DNA of 64,000 nt, taken from the NCBI RefSeq assembly GCF_030268965.1, contig NZ_BSSE01000014.1, positions 99,042 to 163,041 on the forward strand, written 5' to 3'. Shown here piece after piece: positions 42,500-51,943 of the stretch. Numbering within the stretch: position 1 is the first letter of the stretch; every line of letters starts with the position of its first letter. The stretch comes from Microtetraspora sp. NBRC 16547. Its GTDB lineage: Bacteria; Actinomycetota; Actinomycetes; Streptosporangiales; Streptosporangiaceae. The notes under the pieces were generated by a model. That model had not been told where the DNA came from and searched no databases. It saw only the letters and a program-made list of their open reading frames with translations. The position numbers and the translations under genes were made by a program.

Positions 42500-43752
42500 C
42501 CACCGAACACACCAGGACGACCACCCCGGAACCCGGCGAGCAACCCGGGGGAGAGGCCACCGCCCTCTGGGCCGAGACCGCCGTACGCGAGGCCGCGGCA
42601 CAGGAGGCCACCGTACAGGAGGCCGCCGTACGCGAGGCCGGCCACCTGCACCGCCCGTCCCGCGAGGACCAGGTACTGGAACGGATCGAACGCGCCCGCC
42701 GCGGCAAGGCCCGCATCAGAGAGGACCTCGTCACCCTCGCGCACGGCGCCGGAGGCAAGGCCACCCACACCCTCATCGAAGCCGTGTTCCTGGAATCGTT
42801 CCGCAACCCCCTCCTGGAACCCCTCGGCGACGGAGCCGTCATCGGCGACCTCGCCCTCACCACCGACTCCTTCGTCGTCAAGCCACTGTTCTTCCCCGGC
42901 GGCGACATCGGCGACCTCGCCGTCAACGGCACCGTCAACGACCTCGCCATGTGCGGCGCCACCCCTCGCTACCTGTCCGCCGGATTCATCCTCGAAGAAG
43001 GCTTCCCCATCGCGGACCTGCGCCGCATCACCGCATCCATGGCCGCCGCCGCCCAGGCCGCCGGCGTCTGGATCGTCACCGGCGACACCAAGGTCGTCGA
43101 GAACGGCAAGGCAGACGGCTGCTACATCACCACCGCCGGAGTCGGCACTCTCAACCGGAACACCGCGCTCAGCGCCACCGCCGTCACCCCCGGAGACGCC
43201 GTCATCGTCTCCGGCCCCATCGGCGAGCACGGCATGACCATCATGCTCGCCCGCGGCGAACTCGACCTCGAAGCCCACCTCACCTCCGACACCGCCCCCC
43301 TCCACGACCTCACCGCCCGACTGCTGTCCGCCTGCGACCGTGCCGATGACGGCCCTGCTCACGGCGCTGCTCACGGCGCTGTCCGCTGCCTGCGCGACGC
43401 CACGCGCGGGGGAGTGGCCACCGTACTCAACGAGATCGCCACCGCCTCACAGGTCTCCATCGTCCTGGACGAGAACGCGATCCCCGTCCACCCCGCCGTA
43501 CGCGGAGCGTGCGAGCTCCTGGGCATCGACCCGCTCTACGTCGCGTGCGAAGGCCGCATGGTCGCCGTCGTCGCCGCCGACCACGCCGACGCGGCCCTGA
43601 ACGCCCTGCGCGCCCACCCGCTCGGCTCCGACGCCGCGATCATCGGAAGGGCCGGCGACGACCCGCCCGGCCTCGTCCTGCTGAAGACCTGCTTCGGCGG
43701 CACCCGCATCGTCGACCTCCTCGTCGGAGACCCGCTCCCGCGCATCTGCTGA
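42496..43752 (+). CDS. hypE: Hydrogenase maturation protein HypE
   Basis: 418 residues. PurM/ThiL-like ATPase: VTLAHGAGGKATHTLIEAVF, LTTDSFVVKPLFFPGGDIGD, NGTVNDLAMCGATPRYLSAG, and the C-terminal PRIC whose Cys is carbamoylated by HypF and dehydrated to thiocyanate. An unusual N-terminal extension of about 75 residues (ETAVREAAAQEATVQEAAVR) precedes the usual start at VTLAHGAGG and is low-complexity and acidic. GTG 42496 overlaps the hypD stop. It is the last gene of the operon. Confidence 0.93.
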   Translation: MTTEHTRTTTPEPGEQPGGEATALWAETAVREAAAQEATVQEAAVREAGHLHRPSREDQVLERIERARRGKARIREDLVTLAHGAGGKATHTLIEAVFLESFRNPLLEPLGDGAVIGDLALTTDSFVVKPLFFPGGDIGDLAVNGTVNDLAMCGATPRYLSAGFILEEGFPIADLRRITASMAAAAQAAGVWIVTGDTKVVENGKADGCYITTAGVGTLNRNTALSATAVTPGDAVIVSGPIGEHGMTIMLARGELDLEAHLTSDTAPLHDLTARLLSACDRADDGPAHGAAHGAVRCLRDATRGGVATVLNEIATASQVSIVLDENAIPVHPAVRGACELLGIDPLYVACEGRMVAVVAADHADAALNALRAHPLGSDAAIIGRAGDDPPGLVLLKTCFGGTRIVDLLVGDPLPRIC

Positions 43753-43900
43753 CCCCGAGCCCACCACGAGATCACTGTTCACCTCTGATTCGACCCACGT
43801 GCGGATACCGATCGCGTACGGTCAACGTTCCCTGCGCAAGATCGTCTACGGCGGCCGTCGCCGGCCTCCCCCCACCATCCGGCACGATCCAGGAGAAACG

Positions 43901-44287
43901 ATGAAGAACATCCGACTCGCGCTCGCCACCGCGATGACCGTGGGCATCGCCGGCATCGCGGTCAGCACCCTCGCCACCCCCGCCCTGGCCGTTTCCGGCG
44001 GCGGCTGCAACGGAAGCGCCGTACGAGCCTGCGTCAGTGTGAACAATCTCAAGAACGTTGTGGCTGACGGCTACCTCAACACAGTTCCCTCCGGCTGCTC
44101 CCGTACCTCTGTCAGCGTGCGCAGCAACGGCAGCACCGTCCAGAGCACCGGCGGCGGCTGCTCCCTGGGCCGTATCACCGCCGTGTCGACGCCGTACATC
44201 GCCGGCCGCACCTACACGTCGATGGTCCGGGTGTTCAACAAGAGCGGCGGCATCATCACCGAGGTCATCAGCCCCAACCAGTACTGA
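43901..44287 (+). CDS. Small secreted protein
   Basis: 128 residues. A clear signal peptide (MKNIRLALATAMTVGIAGIA, cleavage after ATPALA at residue 30) leads to a mature protein of 98 residues with four Cys (GGGCNG, RACVSV, SGCSRT, GGCSLG), enough for two disulfides. No family recognised. ATG 43901 follows CAGGAGAAACG. A lone gene in the 640-base region between hypE and the quinone reductase. Confidence 0.75.
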   Translation: MKNIRLALATAMTVGIAGIAVSTLATPALAVSGGGCNGSAVRACVSVNNLKNVVADGYLNTVPSGCSRTSVSVRSNGSTVQSTGGGCSLGRITAVSTPYIAGRTYTSMVRVFNKSGGIITEVISPNQY

Positions 44288-44390
44288 TCCGTCATCCGCC
44301 GGCACCCCGGGGCCGCGGGGTGCCGGCCGCCCATACGGCACAAGCACAGGGACACGCAGAAGATCACCGCGCCCGTGAGACGCTCGAATT

Positions 44391-45377
44391 ATGGGCACCA
44401 GACAAATGCGGGCCGCCTACGTAACCGAACTCGGCCCCGCAGAGCGGATCCACGTGGGCGAGCTCCCCGTACCGCAACCCGGCCCCACCGACGTGCTCAT
44501 CCAGGTCGAAACCGTGGCCGCCAACCACGTCGACACGTTCATCCGCTCCGGGCTCTACCACACGCCCACCCCCTTCCCGTTCGTCATCGGGCGGGACCTC
44601 GTCGGCACCATCACCGAGACCGGCCCCGGCGTCACCGCGTTCGCCCCAGGCGACCGGGCGTGGTGCAACAGCCTGGGCCACGGCGGCCGCCAGGGCTCCT
44701 TCTCGCAATACGCCGTCACACCCGCCGACCGCCTCTACCCCCTCCCACCCGGCATCGACCCCGTCACAGCCGTCGCCGCGCTCCACCCCGCCGCCACGGC
44801 CTACCTCGGACTCTTCCGCGAAGCCCGGATCCACCCCGGCGAGACCGTCGTCATCGGCGGCGGAGCGGGCGCCGTCGGCTCCTGCGCCATCACCATGGCA
44901 GCCGCAGCCGGAGCCCGCGTCATCGCCACCGCCCGGCCCGACGACGAGGAACGATGCCACGAACTCGGCGCCACCGAGGTCATCGACTACCGCACCCCGC
45001 ACCTGCTCACCCGGCTCGGCAAGGCCGCCCCCGACGGCATCGACCTCTACTGGGACACCTCCGGACACCACGACATCCCCGGAGTGACCCCGCTCCTCGC
45101 CCACGGCGGCCGCATCCTGCTCACCGCCGGCATCTCCGCACGCACCGAACTCCCCGTCGGATCGCTCTACACCAGGGACGCGCGGCTGCTCGGATTCGCG
45201 ATCTCCAACGCGACCACCGCCGACCTGGCCGCCGCGGCCGCACTCGTCAACCGGCTACTGGCCGCCGGCCGCCTGCGCGTACGCCTCGGCGAGGTCCTAC
45301 CCCTGGACCAGGCCGCCGAGGCGCACCGCATGCTGGAGGACGGCCAGACCTCCGGCCGCATCGTCCTCCGCCCCTGA
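44391..45377 (+). CDS. Zinc-independent MDR-type NADPH:quinone oxidoreductase
   Basis: 328 residues. Alcohol dehydrogenase-like N-terminus (HVGELPVPQPGPTDVLIQVE, NHVDTFIRSGLYHTPTPFPF, VIGRDLVGTITETGPGVTAF) and Rossmann domain with VVIGGGAGAVGSCAITMAAA. The zinc ligands of alcohol dehydrogenases are absent, so it belongs to the zeta-crystallin/quinone reductase group, which reduces quinones or enones with NADPH. Two possible starts, ATG 44391 and 44406, neither with a strong ribosome site. A lone gene, convergent with the oxoprolinase. Confidence 0.9.
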   Translation: MGTRQMRAAYVTELGPAERIHVGELPVPQPGPTDVLIQVETVAANHVDTFIRSGLYHTPTPFPFVIGRDLVGTITETGPGVTAFAPGDRAWCNSLGHGGRQGSFSQYAVTPADRLYPLPPGIDPVTAVAALHPAATAYLGLFREARIHPGETVVIGGGAGAVGSCAITMAAAAGARVIATARPDDEERCHELGATEVIDYRTPHLLTRLGKAAPDGIDLYWDTSGHHDIPGVTPLLAHGGRILLTAGISARTELPVGSLYTRDARLLGFAISNATTADLAAAAALVNRLLAAGRLRVRLGEVLPLDQAAEAHRMLEDGQTSGRIVLRP

Positions 45378-45389
45378 GCCGCCCGACCG

Positions 45390-48300
45390 TCACCGCCGAG
45401 TCCCGGGGCGCTCCCCGGGATCGCCGTAACCGCCGCCCCCGGGCGTCTCGATCACCAGCAGGTCGCCCGGCCGTACGTCGACCGAATCGAATCCGGCGAG
45501 GCGGACGACGGCGCCGTCCGCCCGGAGCACCCGATTCACGCCGAGCGCGCCGGGCGACCCACCCGCCATCCCATACGGCGGCACACGGCGGTGGCTGGAC
45601 AGGGTGCTCACCGTCATCGCCTCACGGAACCGGATGTGACGGACGACGCCATCCCCGCCCCGCCACCGTCCGACGCCGCCGCTGCCGCGCCGGACGGCGA
45701 ACCGCTCGACCAGCACAGGGAAGCGCCACTCCAACACCTCCGGGTCGGTCAGCCTGGAATTCGTCATGTGGGTCTGCACCGCAGACGCCCCGTCGAACCC
45801 GTCACCCGCCCCGGATCCGGAGGCGACGGTCTCGTAGTACTGGTGCCGTTCGTTGCCGAAGCTGACATTGTTCATCGTCCCGGACCCCTCGGCCTGAACG
45901 CGCAGCGCGGCGTAGATCGCTCCGGTGATCGCCTGTGACGTCTCGACGTTGCCGGCGACGACCGGGGCGGGGTACACCGGCGCCAGCATCGAGCCCTCGG
46001 GCACCACGACCCGCAGCGGGCGCAGGCAACCGTCGTTCAGCGGGATGTCGTCGGCCACCAACGTCCGGAAGACGTACAGCACGGCCGCCCTGACCACCGC
46101 CGACGGCGCGTTGACGTTCGTCTCCTGCTGCGGCGAGGTGCCGGTGAAGTCGATCGTCGCCGAACAGCTCACGCGATCCACGGCGACCCGTACCGAGATG
46201 ACCGCTCCGGAGTCGGTCTCGTAGCGGTAATCACCCTCCGGGAGCGCGTCGACGACCTGGCGCACCGCGTTCTCGGCGTTGTCCTGCACGTGCCGCATGT
46301 ACGCCTGCACCACATCGAGGCCAAAGTGGCCGATCATCTTGCCGACCTCCTCGATGCCCTTGGCGTTCGCGGCGATCTGCGCGCGCAGGTCCGCCAGGTT
46401 GACCGCCGGGGCACGGGATGGGTACGGCGCCTCGGTGAGCAGCCGCCACGTCTCGTGCTCCCGGAAGGAGCCGTGCTCGGCGAGCAGCCATGTGTCGAAC
46501 AGCACCCCCTCCTCCCACACCCTGCGACTGTTCGCCGGCATGGAGCCAGGAGTGAGCCCGCCGATCTCGGCATGGTGCCCCCGGGAGGCCACGAAGAACA
46601 GGATCTCCGGGGGAGTGCCGCCGAAGACGGGGGTGATCACTGTGATGTCGGGCAGGTGGGTGCCGCCGTGGTACGGATCGTTGATCGCGTAGACGTCGCC
46701 AGGCTTCAGCGCAGAGCCCCGGCGCCGCACGACCTCCTTCACACTCGCCCCCATCGATCCGAGATGCACCGGAATGTGCGGGGCGTTGGCGATCAGATCG
46801 CCGTCCGGGTCGAACAGCGCGCAGGAGAAGTCCTGCCGCTCGCGGATGTTCACCGACTGGGCGGTCGCTCCCAGCCGGGCACCCATCTGCTCGGCGATCG
46901 ACATGAAGAGGTTGTTGAAGATCTCCAGCAGCACCGGGTCGACCTCGGTCGTGGCGCGTGAGAAGTCCCCGCCGGACCGGACCCGCTCCATGAGCAGATG
47001 CCCGCAGCGCATCACCGACGCCCGCCAGCCCTCGTCCACCAGCGTCGTCGCGTTCGCCTCAGCCACGATCGCCGGGCCATCCACCACGTCGCCGGGGCAC
47101 AGGCGCTCCCGCCGGTGCAACGGCACCTCATGCCACCGCCCGCCGGTGTGGAGCCGCACCGTCACCGGCGGCGCCACTCCCGCCGGAGGGTCACCGAGAA
47201 CGGACAGGTCCTGCTGCTCGGACAGCCCGGCCGCCTCGACCGTGACCGCCTCGGCGATCAGCGGCCGGTCCATCAGAAACGAGTACGTCCGCAGGTGCCC
47301 GGCCTCGAAAGCGCTCACCATCGCTTCCAAGCCGGCCAGGTCAACCGGGACCGCCGTGTCGGTGCCGTCGTAGCGCAGTTGCACTCGCCGGGTCACCCGG
47401 ATCCGCTCGGCCGGGATCCGCTCGTCCAGCAACTCCCGGCGCGCGGCCGCCTCCAGCGTGTCCGCCACGCGGGCCAGCCGGCCCAACACCGCCGGTTCCA
47501 GGCGCGCCTCCACCGACTGCTCCCGCATCACGGTGGTGTCGGCGAGGCCGATGCCGAGCGCCGACAGCACCCCGGCCATCGGCGGCACCAGCACGACACG
47601 GATGCCGAGCGAATCGGCCACCGCGCACGCGTGCTGCCCGCCCGCGCCCCCGAACGTCGTGAGCGCGTACTCCGTGACGTCGTGTCCCTTCTGCACCGAG
47701 ATTCGCTTGACCGCATTGGCGATGTTCGCGACCGCCACCCGCAGGTACCCCTCGGCGACCTGCTCCGGGCTGCGATCGTCAGCCGTCCGGCGGCGGATGT
47801 CCTCGGCGAGTTCGGCGAACCGCCGCCGCACAACATCCGCGTCCAGTGGCAGGTTGCCCTCCGGGCCGAACACACGCGGGAAGCAGGCGGGCTGGATTCG
47901 GCCGAGCATGACGTTGGCGTCGGTGACCGTGAGCGGCCCGCCGTTGCGGTAGCAGGCCGGACCGGGGACGGCTCCCGCCGAGTCAGGCCCGACCCTGTAC
48001 CGTCCACCGTCGAAGCGCAGGATCGACCCGCCGCCCGCCGCCACCGTGTGAATGTCGATCATCGGCGCGCGCAGCCGAACACCGGCCACAGTGGTGGAGA
48101 AGACCCGCTCGTACGCTCCGGCGTAGTGGGACACGTCGGTCGAGGTGCCCCCCATATCAAAGCCGATCACCTTGTCGAAGCCGGCCAGCCGCGACATGCG
48201 GGCCATGCCGACGATCCCGCCGGCCGGGCCGGACAGGATCGCGTCCTTCCCACGGAAGTGCCCCGCCTCCGCCAGACCGCCGTTCGACTGCATGAACATC

Positions 48301-49007
48301 AGCCGCACGCCCGGCAGTTGCCGCGCCACCGCCCCCACGTAGCGGTCGAGCACCGGCGACAGGTACGCGTCGACCACGGTGGTGTCACCGCGCGGCACCA
48401 GCTTCATCAGGGGACTGACCTCGCTGGAACACGAGACCTGGTCGAAGCCGATCTCCCGGGCCAGCCTCCCGATCTCCCGCTCGTGCGCCGGGTGCAGGTG
48501 GCTGTGCAGGCAGACCACGGCCACCGCGCGGATGCCCTCCTCGCGCAGGCGCCGCAACGCCGGCGCGAGCCGTGCGAGGTCGGGCGTGCGCAGCACCGTG
48601 CCGTCGGCGGTGATCCGCTCGTCCACCTCGACCACCTGCTCGTACAGCATCTCCGGCAGCACGATGTGCCGGTCGAAGATCCTCGGGCGGTTCTGATAGC
48701 CGATGCGCAGCGCGTCTCCGAACCCCTCGGTGATGACCAGCGCCGTACGCTCGCCCGTGCGCTCCAGGAGCGCGTTGGTGGCCACTGTGGTCCCCATCCG
48801 GACCGTGTCGATGAGTTCGACCGAGATCAGCGCCGTGCCGGGGACGCCCAGCAGCGCCCGGATTCCCGCCACGGCCGCGTCCGGATAGCGCGCCGGGTTC
48901 TCCGACAGCAGCTTGTGCGTGACCAGCCGCCCGTCCGGGCGCCGTGCGACGACGTCCGTGAACGTGCCGCCCCGGTCGATCCAGAACTGCCAGCGTCCCT
49001 CAGCCAT
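45390..49007 (-). CDS. 5-oxoprolinase / hydantoinase, fused A and B subunits
   Basis: 1205 residues. N-terminal 680 residues are HyuA-like ([60 protein letters not shown]); the C-terminal half is HyuB-like ([50 protein letters not shown] [13 protein letters not shown]), ending [11 protein letters not shown]. The fused form is typical of eukaryotic-type and many bacterial oxoprolinases, which open 5-oxoproline to glutamate with ATP; hydantoin substrates are possible. The start at 49007 has a normal family N-terminus. A lone gene. Confidence 0.93.
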   Translation of the reverse strand: MAEGRWQFWIDRGGTFTDVVARRPDGRLVTHKLLSENPARYPDAAVAGIRALLGVPGTALISVELIDTVRMGTTVATNALLERTGERTALVITEGFGDALRIGYQNRPRIFDRHIVLPEMLYEQVVEVDERITADGTVLRTPDLARLAPALRRLREEGIRAVAVVCLHSHLHPAHEREIGRLAREIGFDQVSCSSEVSPLMKLVPRGDTTVVDAYLSPVLDRYVGAVARQLPGVRLMFMQSNGGLAEAGHFRGKDAILSGPAGGIVGMARMSRLAGFDKVIGFDMGGTSTDVSHYAGAYERVFSTTVAGVRLRAPMIDIHTVAAGGGSILRFDGGRYRVGPDSAGAVPGPACYRNGGPLTVTDANVMLGRIQPACFPRVFGPEGNLPLDADVVRRRFAELAEDIRRRTADDRSPEQVAEGYLRVAVANIANAVKRISVQKGHDVTEYALTTFGGAGGQHACAVADSLGIRVVLVPPMAGVLSALGIGLADTTVMREQSVEARLEPAVLGRLARVADTLEAAARRELLDERIPAERIRVTRRVQLRYDGTDTAVPVDLAGLEAMVSAFEAGHLRTYSFLMDRPLIAEAVTVEAAGLSEQQDLSVLGDPPAGVAPPVTVRLHTGGRWHEVPLHRRERLCPGDVVDGPAIVAEANATTLVDEGWRASVMRCGHLLMERVRSGGDFSRATTEVDPVLLEIFNNLFMSIAEQMGARLGATAQSVNIRERQDFSCALFDPDGDLIANAPHIPVHLGSMGASVKEVVRRRGSALKPGDVYAINDPYHGGTHLPDITVITPVFGGTPPEILFFVASRGHHAEIGGLTPGSMPANSRRVWEEGVLFDTWLLAEHGSFREHETWRLLTEAPYPSRAPAVNLADLRAQIAANAKGIEEVGKMIGHFGLDVVQAYMRHVQDNAENAVRQVVDALPEGDYRYETDSGAVISVRVAVDRVSCSATIDFTGTSPQQETNVNAPSAVVRAAVLYVFRTLVADDIPLNDGCLRPLRVVVPEGSMLAPVYPAPVVAGNVETSQAITGAIYAALRVQAEGSGTMNNVSFGNERHQYYETVASGSGAGDGFDGASAVQTHMTNSRLTDPEVLEWRFPVLVERFAVRRGSGGVGRWRGGDGVVRHIRFREAMTVSTLSSHRRVPPYGMAGGSPGALGVNRVLRADGAVVRLAGFDSVDVRPGDLLVIETPGGGGYGDPGERPGTRR

Positions 49008-49328
49008 CGGGATCCCCCTCTCCGCGCCCCTGGACCACGCGGATACCCCTCCTCATCGTAGGAAGCCGCGGCCCGGCCACCGTGCGGCGCCTTTCCTCCC
49101 GGCTCGGCGCCGCTCGCGCCGTCCATCCCGCTGCCGCGGCGATCCCGAGGCGGGCGTTCCCCCCCCGACACATGATCCCGGGGCAGGTATATGACATAAA
49201 GATCGACGCCAGCCAGCTCATGCGCTGAGGACCTACACCGACCAGATCAAGAGCTGAGCGACCACGGGCCGGCGTCCGCCTGCTCCGGACGCCCGGAACT
49301 CGCCTACCGGCCCTGCTGTGCAGGCGAG
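49008..49328. other. Intergenic, no gene seen
   Basis: About 320 bases upstream of the oxoprolinase start. Open frames here have poor codon bias and no ribosome sites. No promoter of high quality could be picked out. Confidence 0.4.
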
Positions 49329-49364
49329 TCCCATCGCACCCGCTGCGCAGCGGGTGCGATGGGA
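49329..49364. terminator. 36-bp perfect palindrome, strong hairpin
   Basis: TCCCATCGCACCCGCTGC (49329-49346) is followed directly by its exact reverse complement (49347-49364), giving 18 base pairs without mismatch; in RNA the loop would take a few central bases. No run of T follows on either strand. Such U-less hairpins act as terminators in actinomycetes. It could serve both strands. Confidence 0.5.
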
Positions 49365-49463
49365 CCATTGAGCGTCCAGGACCGGTCGTGGGGGAGCGGG
49401 CCCAGGTCGAGGAACGCGGCCGTCTCGACGTCGGGACGACCGCGCCGCCCGCCCGCTCGCGCT

Positions 49464-49574
49464 TCAAGCCCAGACCGGCGAGCCAGGTGTGTCCCGCCCG
49501 GAGAGCAGGCTGTCGAAGCGGCCGTAGTCGAGGGCGAACCGGTCGAAGGACCGCAAATCAGGCGGCGGCATCAT
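49464..49574 (-). CDS. Short ORF with strong ribosome site, possibly truncated
   Basis: 36 residues, MMPPPDLRSFDRFALDYGRF and DSLLSGRDTPGSPVWA, with AGGGAGGGAT directly before ATG 49574. SFDRFALDYGRFDSLLSGR looks like real protein, and the frame ends soon after. It may be a small protein or the intact 5' end of a lost gene; I do not recognise the family. Nothing else was recognised in 49365-49814. Confidence 0.35.
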   Translation of the reverse strand: MMPPPDLRSFDRFALDYGRFDSLLSGRDTPGSPVWA

Positions 49575-49814
49575 ATCCCTCCCTGTGGGACGCGTCAGCC
49601 GCGAGACGACAGCACTCTAGCGATCATGTGCCGGGCGAGATGCGGTGACCAAGGATGGTCGTCCTGAGCGAGGCTGTCTCATCTCCGCTGAGACGGGACC
49701 CGCGGAAGGTGAAGCCAGGCTGGAGTCTCGCTCAGTCACCGGCGACGCTCGTTCGCCTGTTCACGGAGGGCGTCAGCGTGAGCAGCCCGGGGGACTGCGG
49801 CGGCTTCGGCTTAC

Positions 49815-49833
49815 TTGACATAATGTTCATTAT
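49815..49833. promoter_or_regulatory. AT-rich palindrome ATAATG-TT-CATTAT with TTGACA
   Basis: ATAATGTTCATTAT (49820-49833) is a perfect inverted repeat in very GC-rich DNA and overlaps TTGACA (49815-49820). It lies 54 bases upstream of the L7/L12-like gene and looks like a repressor site of MarR/ArsR size overlapping a promoter -35 box. Confidence 0.45.
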
Positions 49834-49886
49834 CGAGCAATGCGGAGAGGGTTTCCGGGGCACCGTCGAGGCCGTACGATCACGGC

Positions 49887-50324
49887 ATGGTGGGACCAAC
49901 CGAGATGGTCGTCTTCTTCGTACTCGCCGCCATCGTGCTGGTGATCGTCGCCGTGGTCGCGGCGCGCGCAGGAGCCCGGCCCAGCGCGCGGCTCGCATGG
50001 CGGACGCCGGGGCTCATGCCGCCAATCTCGTACGACCTCCAGGAACGCGTCCGCGAGCTGTGCGCCGATGGCAAGAAGATCCACGCGGTAAAGGCGGTCA
50101 GAGACGGAACCGGGCTCAGCCTCAAGGAAGCCAAGGACGTCGTTGACGCCCTGGACGCCGGACGGCCCGTCCCCGGCGTCGAGCCGTCCACCCCGCGCGG
50201 CGACCTCGCCTCGCGGGTGCGCGAGCTGAAGGCCGCCGGCCGCACCGAACAGGCGATCTTCCTTGTACGCGGCGAGACCGGCATGGGACAGGACGAAGCC
50301 GAGACGTTCACCAACGCCCTCTGA
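49887..50324 (+). CDS. Membrane protein with ribosomal-protein L7/L12 C-terminal-like repeats
   Basis: 145 residues. One membrane helix at about 7-27 (VVFFVLAAIVLVIVAVVAAR), then two copies of an L7/L12 C-terminal-like helix pair: GKKIHAVKAVRDGTGLSLKE followed by AKDVVDAL, and AGRTEQAIFLVRGETGMGQD followed by EAETFTNAL. In the ribosomal stalk this region contacts translational GTPases (GKIxVIKxVRxxTGLGLKEAKDLV). Here it is membrane-bound and duplicated. Homologues are widespread in actinomycetes and unexplained, to my knowledge. ATG 49887 has GTACGATCACGGC upstream, a weak ribosome site. Confidence 0.75.
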   Translation: MVGPTEMVVFFVLAAIVLVIVAVVAARAGARPSARLAWRTPGLMPPISYDLQERVRELCADGKKIHAVKAVRDGTGLSLKEAKDVVDALDAGRPVPGVEPSTPRGDLASRVRELKAAGRTEQAIFLVRGETGMGQDEAETFTNAL

Positions 50325-50531
50325 CCTGCCTCGACGCCCCGCTCCGCCCCTTCCACGGCCGGACGACCTCTCGGATCCGCATGATGCAGGACGAAGCCTG
50401 ACCAGCGCGAAGAGGTGGCTACCGCCCGCCGCGCGTAACGGCCGACGGCGACCACCTCCGAGCCGCGCCAGGCGGCTTACTTCCATGTGATTCACCCGGT
50501 CAGGCGCGCATACGACACCCGACCAGGAGAA

Positions 50532-51341
50532 TCACGAACTCCGCGCGGTGACGGCACTCTCGAGCATCGACCGGTGGCGCAGCATCCACGCCGCCGACCG
50601 GGCCCGCCAGGCCATCGACCACAACGGAGCCGGATCATCGGACTCGGGCGTCACCCACCCCTTGACCGCCTCGGCCGCGCAGTCCCGGATGGCGTACTCC
50701 ACCATCCGGGACACGAAACCGTCCCGTTCGGCGGCGGGAAGCCCGTAGCCGTCCAGGAAGTTCCGCAACTGCGCGGCCCGCGCCGACGCGCCGAGCAGAT
50801 GGTGCCGCTCGGCAACGTCGTCGTCGTGCAGTTGTGCGTTCCACCACGCGGTGGCGGCGATCTCGTCGAGCCGGTCGGTCGGCCCGGCGGACGTCCAGTC
50901 GATGAAGGCGACCGGCAGACCGTCGCGCGCCACGGTGTGCCACGGCCCCGCGTCCCTGTGGCTGATGATCGCCTCAGGGGCCGAGCTGTGGAACGGCCAC
51001 CACTGCCAGACCGCGTCCGGCGGTGGCCGGAAACTCGCGGTGGCGTCGTGGAGTTCGCGTAGCAGGCGGCCGACCCGCCAGATCCCCTCATCGGTCCAGG
51101 CGCGCGGGTGGACGAACTCGCCGTCGATGTACGTGACGACGTCGCGTCCCTGATCGTCGTAGCCGTCGCCGACGAGGCGAGGGCTGCCGGTGAAGCCGAC
51201 ATTCTCCAGGTGTCGTAGTAGGGCGTGGACGGTCTCCGTCCAGGGCCCGGCCGGGCGCAGCACCGTGTCGCGATGCCGGATCACCGGTGTGGGATTGCCC
51301 TTGGCCCCACGCAGAGGCTCGAAGGGTGATTGCGAAGACAC
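50532..51341 (-). CDS. Aminoglycoside-phosphotransferase-family kinase
   Basis: 269 residues. APH-type kinase fold: PTPVIRHRDTVLRPAGPWTE (nucleotide loop side), VVTYIDGEFVHPRAW (hinge), catalytic loop ISHRDAGPWHTVARDGLPVA with Asp, then FIDWTSAGPTDRLDEIA with the metal-binding Asp. The usual N of HGDxxxxN is replaced (HRDAGPWHT), as in a subgroup of these proteins. Substrate could be an antibiotic, choline or a sugar. The N-terminal glycine loop and conserved Lys are not clear. A lone gene. Confidence 0.82.
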   Translation of the reverse strand: MSSQSPFEPLRGAKGNPTPVIRHRDTVLRPAGPWTETVHALLRHLENVGFTGSPRLVGDGYDDQGRDVVTYIDGEFVHPRAWTDEGIWRVGRLLRELHDATASFRPPPDAVWQWWPFHSSAPEAIISHRDAGPWHTVARDGLPVAFIDWTSAGPTDRLDEIAATAWWNAQLHDDDVAERHHLLGASARAAQLRNFLDGYGLPAAERDGFVSRMVEYAIRDCAAEAVKGWVTPESDDPAPLWSMAWRARSAAWMLRHRSMLESAVTARSS

Positions 51342-51719
51342 TCAGACTCCTCGTGATCAAAATCATGACGCCATGGGACATGGACGCCATGCGGGCAAGA
51401 AGGCAGGGACATCCCTGCGGTCATGCGGATCACTTCGACGCGAGGAGCCGCGCTTCACGGGCGACTCGTCAACGCCCGGAGAAGGGCCCCAAGACCGGGG
51501 CCGGACGCGTCATGCGTCAGAGAGCGACAGGCTCCCGCGTCGAAGCGTGAGTCTCGCCGGAAACCATGATCGTCATGCTCGACCTCCAAAGAGCCGGGGT
51601 TGCCGTGAACACTGTCATGGCGACTTCCGGCTCGCAACACGTTTTCTCGCGCAGGGCGACGGCCGACGCCGTTTCCGGCTCACGCCTCGCGCTCCAATGT
51701 CAGGAAAAATCCCACTAAG
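51342..51719. other. Intergenic, no gene recognised
   Basis: About 380 bases. Short open frames without codon bias; nothing recognisable on either strand. This begins a stretch of debris that runs to the iminopeptidase gene. Confidence 0.4.
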
Positions 51720-51759
51720 TCCCATACCGGACAGAAGGTGAATTCTGTCCGGTATGGGA
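51720..51759. terminator. 17-bp perfect stem with 6-base loop
   Basis: TCCCATACCGGACAGAA (51720-51736), loop GGTGAA, and TTCTGTCCGGTATGGGA (51743-51759). The stem is perfect and followed by TGAATTATCC rather than a T run. A U-less terminator is likely, or the hairpin belongs to a lost mobile element, as no complete gene ends beside it. Confidence 0.5.
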
Positions 51760-51814
51760 TGAATTATCCAGCTTTCCGCCAAGGGGGCCTGTCCTGCCTC
51801 AGCGAACTTGGCCT

Positions 51815-51865
51815 CCGTCTCATCAAGGTGGCCCCCGCGGGATTTCGTCTCACCAAAGTGGCTCC
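51815..51865. repeat. Direct repeat, 21 bp at 30-bp period, IS21-end-like
   Basis: CCGTCTCATCAAGGTGGCCC (51815) and TCGTCTCACCAAAGTGGCTC (51845) match at most positions. Repeated GTCTCAxxAAxGTGGC units near each other are characteristic of ends of IS21-type elements as I know them. No istA/istB is present, so at most one end remains. Confidence 0.4.
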
Positions 51866-51943
51866 GCGCGGCAACATGACGGTGCCGGGAGCTTGATGTG
51901 CGGCATGTCGCCTTGGTGTGCGTGCTGCCGGGTCTGATGGGGA

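Noticed and set aside
46998..49061. Long open frame antisense to the oxoprolinase
   Set aside because: Shadow frame produced by third-position GC bias; composition unlike protein.
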